DNA from: Varanus komodoensis | Taxonomy: Eukaryota; Chordata; Lepidosauria; Squamata; Varanidae | Assembly: GCF_004798865.1 (NCBI RefSeq) | Contig: NW_025335587.1 | Span: 7,495,562-7,559,561, forward strand | Direction: 5' to 3' | DNA length: 64,000 nucleotides | Shown here: one piece after another, positions 59,077 to 64,000 of the stretch | Position numbering within the stretch: the stretch's first letter is position 1 | Layout: the number at the start of each line of letters is the position of its first letter | Notes under the pieces: generated by a model | What the model was told of the DNA's origin: nothing | Seen by the model: the letters and a program-made list of their open reading frames with translations, nothing else | The model's database searches: none | Translations under genes and position numbers: made by a program

Positions 59077-62000
59077 AGTGTTTTGTACTTGCTTTTATTC
59101 TGTTGTGACTGATTATATTATATTATTTTAAATTACACATTGACATGAAGACCAAAATGATATTATGGGCACATAAAATAATAAGTAAACTTCACTGATA
59201 ATCCAGGTTGAACAGTAAAGAATTAGTATAGTAAGTGAGCAGTGGCAGATGGATGGATGGTACATGGATTCAGACTGACTGAAGTAAAAGAGACAAGGTG
59301 GATGCTGGGACAGGATTATGCAAGCTGCAATTTGGAGAACAAAGAGACACCTTGCTTCTTCTAATCATGAACTTCCTTAAAGATGACTAGATAGTCTGCT
59401 AGGGGCAGCCATGCATGATAAGACAAATGATGCCCAGTCAATGGCTGACAGAAAGAGAACTGCACTTCTGTATGTAGAGTGATGCAAAATAAGGGCCTCT
59501 TGGGGCATGTTACCTAATTCTCTTTCTAATGCAAAGCAGTGGGTTTGGTGGATTTGGCTGATTACATGAGTGAGGGGATCAGAGCAGAGGCAGTGGGTCC
59601 TCTCTACATTCCTCACAACATAAACATGCAACACCCACTTGGGTGAATGGATGTGCAAAAGAACAGCCGAGAGCTCTCTGGGACAAGGGCTCATTCTAGA
59701 AATATTTTAAGGTCTGAGTGCACCATCCTGTGCAAATTTAGACAGGGAGGACAGGCCCACAACTCCAAATATGCTCCTTTGTTCTTTCTAAACATGCATA
59801 GGATTGCACCTTAAATAAAGTAAACTGACGTGTTGGATTAAACACATCTCAGCTACAACAAATTATTCATCCATGTGGGAGGGAGAAGAATGAATATAAG
59901 CTGCTGATGGCAGAGTTAGCACTCTAACCTAGGTAGCATGACTCACAATCTGTATCTTGTGTCACTCAGTAAATGGGCCTTTTGAAATCTACCCACTGTG
60001 AATGGGCTGTGAGTTCTCAAAGCAGCAAGAAAATCATGGTTCTGCCTACATAATACTTGGAAATAGGTGTCATTATTTGTCTTATCATGATCTTCCTTTG
60101 TTCTTTTGGCCTTGTAGAAATTGAATTGAACAATCTGAGCTTGTAGGCTTGATATATCACCTAATAAAAGAGCCATATGGATTTTGAAAGTTTTTTGTGT
60201 TTTTGTAATATGATGTCCTATGAGCTATTAGCTACAAGTCTTAGAAATAATTTTTAAGAGGGGGTCTCTTGTGTGCTGTTGTTTAAACCAGCTATTTGTA
60301 TGTGGTTCTGAATAGTTTCATGATCTGATGTCCTTGGGGGAGAGGTTAATTTCTTAAGGGATGACTATAAAAAAAGGCCTTGAGCATCTACCTAAGTAAA
60401 ATTACATTTTTTCTTCATTTAACCTATTATTATACTCCCCTTTTGTATATAACTATGGGTAGGGTGGGGCATGTGAACACAAAAGCACACACATGCATTT
60501 CCTAATTAGCTAGGCATAAGAAACAAAAAGAAAATACACGCACACATACGCATGCACACACACCGGAGAGACGGGGCGGGGGGGACTATTTGTGCCCTAG
60601 CAAACAGCTCTGCCCAGAGGGAAAAAGAATAATAATCTTTTGTTTTGAGTAAAAATAGGAAATAAAAATCAACAATACACTTTTGTTTTGCATAAGCACA
60701 GCAAGATTTTCATATGTTGAAGTGGAAAAAATCATTTAAATGGAAGGGTGGATTTAAGGAGAAGTGAAATAATATTTAGAATTTAGCTATTAAACTTAAT
60801 ATCCTGACACGTAATGATTTATTGATGAGATACATTTATGATAGGAAAGAAGCATGTGTAGTTTTACAAGTGAGTCTGAGTTGTCAAGGCATACAAGTCT
60901 TCTTTATTGTGGGAAGAGTATTTAAGGCACCTTGAAAATCCAGTAAATCAGGCCTGATCAATCATATAATCCATGTGCAGGGAAGTAGGCTTGACCAGTG
61001 CTCAGAGCCCATAATAGCAAACTTGCCATAAATTAAGGTGGCATGCTAAGGAGGTGGAAGGCATCAGGCCATAAGGTCAAAACAGGAGACGGAAGGCATA
61101 CCAGAAAAGACAAAAGAGGATAGTGATTTGCACAAACATTATATATGCTAAAGTATGCATGCAAATTCTAAATTAATTTCCAAAGTGCTGACTGTAGATA
61201 GACAATAGCTGTTATCATTTTAACCAGAACTGGAAAGGAGATATCTTCCAATAGATAAAATTCTATTGCCCTTACAAAAGAGGACTGCCCCCTGTAAAAG
61301 GAGTGATCTGGCCACCTTAGATCCAGATGAGGCACAGTGCCTAGTGACACTGTTTTTGTATGGCTGTAATGTTTGAAAGATATTTGCATGTGGATTAAGC
61401 CAGCCCTTAAATCTAAGAGGACACTGGATGCTCTGGACTTCTGTGCTTACACAGAACACTGCACTAGGTACGTAGGTCAGCTATATAATTCATATGCAAA
61501 GCCTCTTTCTCATGTTGGTGTGACACATAAACGTCTTCATCAAGCGTGAAACATTATGGATTCATCGGGAATCCATTAAAAAACATGGGAGATGTTTGTA
61601 TCCCTCTTGCTATTGATATTAGTGTTTAGGAAGCAACTTGGGCTGCAAGCACATACACACTTACGTGGGAGTAGCTTTCATTGAACTCAGTGGAATTTAC
61701 ATAGGATTGTGTTATTAAACCATAAATGAACATTTTTAAATACACTGTAAGCATTCAAATGTCACAGTATATAATAATACATCTTCTCCCTGTTTCCAAA
61801 ATTTATATCTGGTTTTCAACTTAACTAGCTTTCAACGTGGCATACAAATAAAAACAAAACAATGTGTTGCATACACGAAGGAGATTCATCAACAAGGCTG
61901 ATTAAAAACTATTTATAGCGAGAGGCCTGATCCAGACAGTGCCTTATCCAAACCTTCAGCATGCTTTGGATCTGAAAATGCAAAGCTGCCTGCTCAGCTA

Positions 62001-63220
62001 CTGCATACTTGCAGCTCCATTTGCACACGATGGCCGCAAACAATGAGTTAATTCACCCAGGATTTGCCAGGTTACTGATCTCATGTGTGCCGCTGAATAT
62101 GCAGCCTCTGGTTGGCTTAATCATGCTCTGTACTGTGCAAACCATATGGGTCAAACAAACCAAAATTAACATAATAACTAATCAACCCATAATTTGCCTG
62201 CATTACTTGCAAACTGGTCTAACAGGCAGCATGGAGAGTAGCAAGCATCAGTTTGATTTAAATTGAAGAGTTGAGCTGTGTTGATTAACCTTTTGTTATT
62301 TTTAGAAAGTGAATTAAACCTATCTCCATTGGAATGTCTGGCAAAATAAAGCTTTGTTTGTTGGATGTAGGGAGTGGAATTCTGAGAAACACCTAATAAC
62401 ATATTTGGAGATTAGGAGGGGGGAAAGATAAAAGGAGACATTTAGCCAGGGAAAAGTAAATCAGGGGGCAGGGAGACACCCTATTGCTTGGAAGACATGA
62501 CTTGAATGACTTGTGGCTGATGTTACCATAACAAGCATCTTTTTAAAATTTCACTTAGCACTTTTAAAATTGGAAGCATGCTTCACAGCTGTTTCAATAG
62601 CAAAGGCGGACCTGCATAACCAAGTTCACATTTCGACATGCCACTTATACCTTGAAATGTAATCTAACTGTTAAGCAACCTGCACTTCTCATTCTAATAT
62701 CTAACAAGGAGAGTTGGATGCAGTACAAGAAGAGTCTTGGCGGCTAGATTAGACAAAGGGCATATCTAGTCAAACAACCTGCTTCGCTTGGTGGCCAACC
62801 AGATCATGAGAGCGCAATGGCCCTGCCTTGCTCTTTGTTTCCTAGAGACTGGCATTGCAAGCATGATGAGAGCATGTGCCCTGAACTACACTGGCTTATG
62901 CTGTTCTATCCCGGGTTCAAAAGTTCCCATGTGGCACCTCAGCTACCATTTTGCAACTATTAATAACTCTTGCAATATACAAGATTCATACAAAATCTTA
63001 TCCTGTCCCTCTTTCTCCATCTCTTTCATAGCTTTGTATCACATGTATTAATAGTTTACAGAATGTCAAGTACCAAAACCAAATACTCTGTTGCATAATA
63101 TGAGGGAGGAAGAAACACAAAAATACAAAGTCGACTATGGATACATTTTCATTCGTAACAATGTAAAAAAGATTAAGATGAAGTTAAAATATTCAGCACT
63201 GCTTAGCAAAGGCAAATTTT
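59077..63220. other. Intergenic DNA, low in repeats
   Basis: About 4 kb, AT-rich, with no gene. Only a CA-rich patch (60534-60562) and one palindromic-core repeat (61642-61716) are recognised. Confidence 0.45.
61642..61716. repeat. Short dispersed palindromic-core repeat
   Basis: GCTGCAAGCACATACACACT, TACGTGGGAGTAG, then CATTGAACTCAGTGGAATTT and ACATAGGATTGTG. It is a good full-length member of the family at 11124. Confidence 0.65.
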
Positions 63221-64000
63221 GTTGTTGTTGTTAGTCTCGAAGTCATGTCCGACTCATCGCGACCCCATGGACAACATTCCTCCAGGCCTTCCTGTCCTCC
63301 ACCATCCCCTGGAGTCCACTCAAGCTCACATCAACTGCTTCAGTGACTCCATCTAGCCACTTCATGCTCTGCCGTCCCCTTCTTCTTTTCCCATGTATTG
63401 TTCCCAACATTAGGTTCTTCTCCAGGGAGTCCTTCCTTCTCATTAGGTGGCCAAAGTATTTGAGTTTCATCTTCAGGATCTGGCCTTCTAAAGAGCAGTC
63501 AGGGTTGATCTCCTCTAGGACTGACTGGTTTGATTGCCTTGCTGTCCAAGGGACTCGCAGGAGTCTCCGCCATCACCACAATTCAAAGGCCTCAATTCTT
63601 TGACACTGAGCCTTCCTTATGGTCCAACTTTCGCAGCCATACATTGCAACTGGGAAAACCATAGCCTTGACTATACGCACTTTTGTTGGCAGGGTGATGT
63701 CTCTGCTTTTTAGTATGCTGTCTAGATTTGCCATAGTTTTCCTCCCCAGGAGCAAGCGTCTTTTAATTTCTTGGCTGCAGTCCCCATCTGCAGTGATCTT
63801 GGAGCACAGGAAAATAAAATCTGTCACTACCTCCATTTCTTCCCCATCTATTTGCCAGGAAGTGAGAGGACCGGATGCCATGATCTTAGTTTTCTTAATG
63901 TTGAGTTTCAAGCCAAGTTTTGTGCTCTCCTCCTTCACCCACATCAAGAGGCTCTTTAGTTCCTCTTCACTTTCTACCACTCTCGTGGCAGAAAGTGAAG
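63221..64000 (-). mobile_element. BovB (RTE) LINE, RT C-terminal part and 3' end
   Basis: Minus-strand translation: ESEEELKSLLMWVKEES, LGLKLNIKKTKIMASGPL, FIFLCSKITADGDCSQEIKR, KVRIVKAMVFPVAMYGCESW. After a frame change it continues KLKYFGHLMRRKDSLEKNLM and GKRRRGRQSMKWLDGVTEAV. These are the BovB thumb and C-terminal domains. The 3' terminus at 63221 is GACATGACTTCGAGACTAAC followed by a CAACAA repeat. The element continues past the right edge, so the polymerase core is not in the window. BovB is the LINE whose machinery moves Sauria SINEs such as the one at 5411. Confidence 0.95.

Overview
The window is 64 kb of vertebrate nuclear DNA, almost certainly from a squamate reptile and most likely a lizard. 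It holds one recognisable protein-coding gene, an intronless JUN (c-Jun) on the minus strand (CDS 11884-12828), in a large stretch that otherwise looks intergenic. The squamate call rests on the repeats: a complete Sauria-type SINE (tRNA-like head, BovB-like tail), BovB/RTE fragments, many CR1 and L2 LINE fragments, tRNA-Ala-like and MIR-like SINEs, hAT miniature elements, and a decayed DIRS-like element with inverted termini. The c-Jun protein is 314 aa, about the length known from chicken.

Layout. 1-10.5 kb: a CR1 3' end at the left edge, a Sauria SINE with a perfect 12-bp target duplication, an old tRNA-Ala-like SINE, and long stretches with nothing recognisable. 10.55-13.9 kb: the JUN transcription unit, with distal and proximal polyadenylation signals (10576 and 11292), the CDS, and a GC-rich leader of about 1.07 kb. 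13.9-14.2 kb: the JUN promoter. It keeps the arrangement known from mammals: MEF2 site, proximal TGACATCA AP-1/ATF site, CCAAT box and distal TTACCTCA site. Here the distal site lies in a 24-bp module that is present twice. A CpG-rich zone runs to about 15.8 kb.

16-36 kb: two hAT miniature elements, minus-strand L2 (RT part) and CR1 (RT part), further L2 3' tails, a BovB fragment inside an L2 tail, an L2 endonuclease fragment and a MIR-like SINE. 38-44.4 kb: the DIRS-like fossil at 40.06-42.06 kb, followed by L2 pieces. 44.4-64 kb: mostly unassigned DNA with L2/CR1 tails, SINE fragments, a G-run/C-run inverted repeat at 53.26-53.31 kb, a family of short palindromic elements, and a BovB LINE running off the right edge.

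No second host gene, tRNA or rRNA gene, or CRISPR array is supported. Other long open frames are either GC-rich shadows of the JUN CpG island or lie inside repeats, and many of them do not begin with ATG. Comparisons with human JUN and with repeat families are from memory, since no search could be run.
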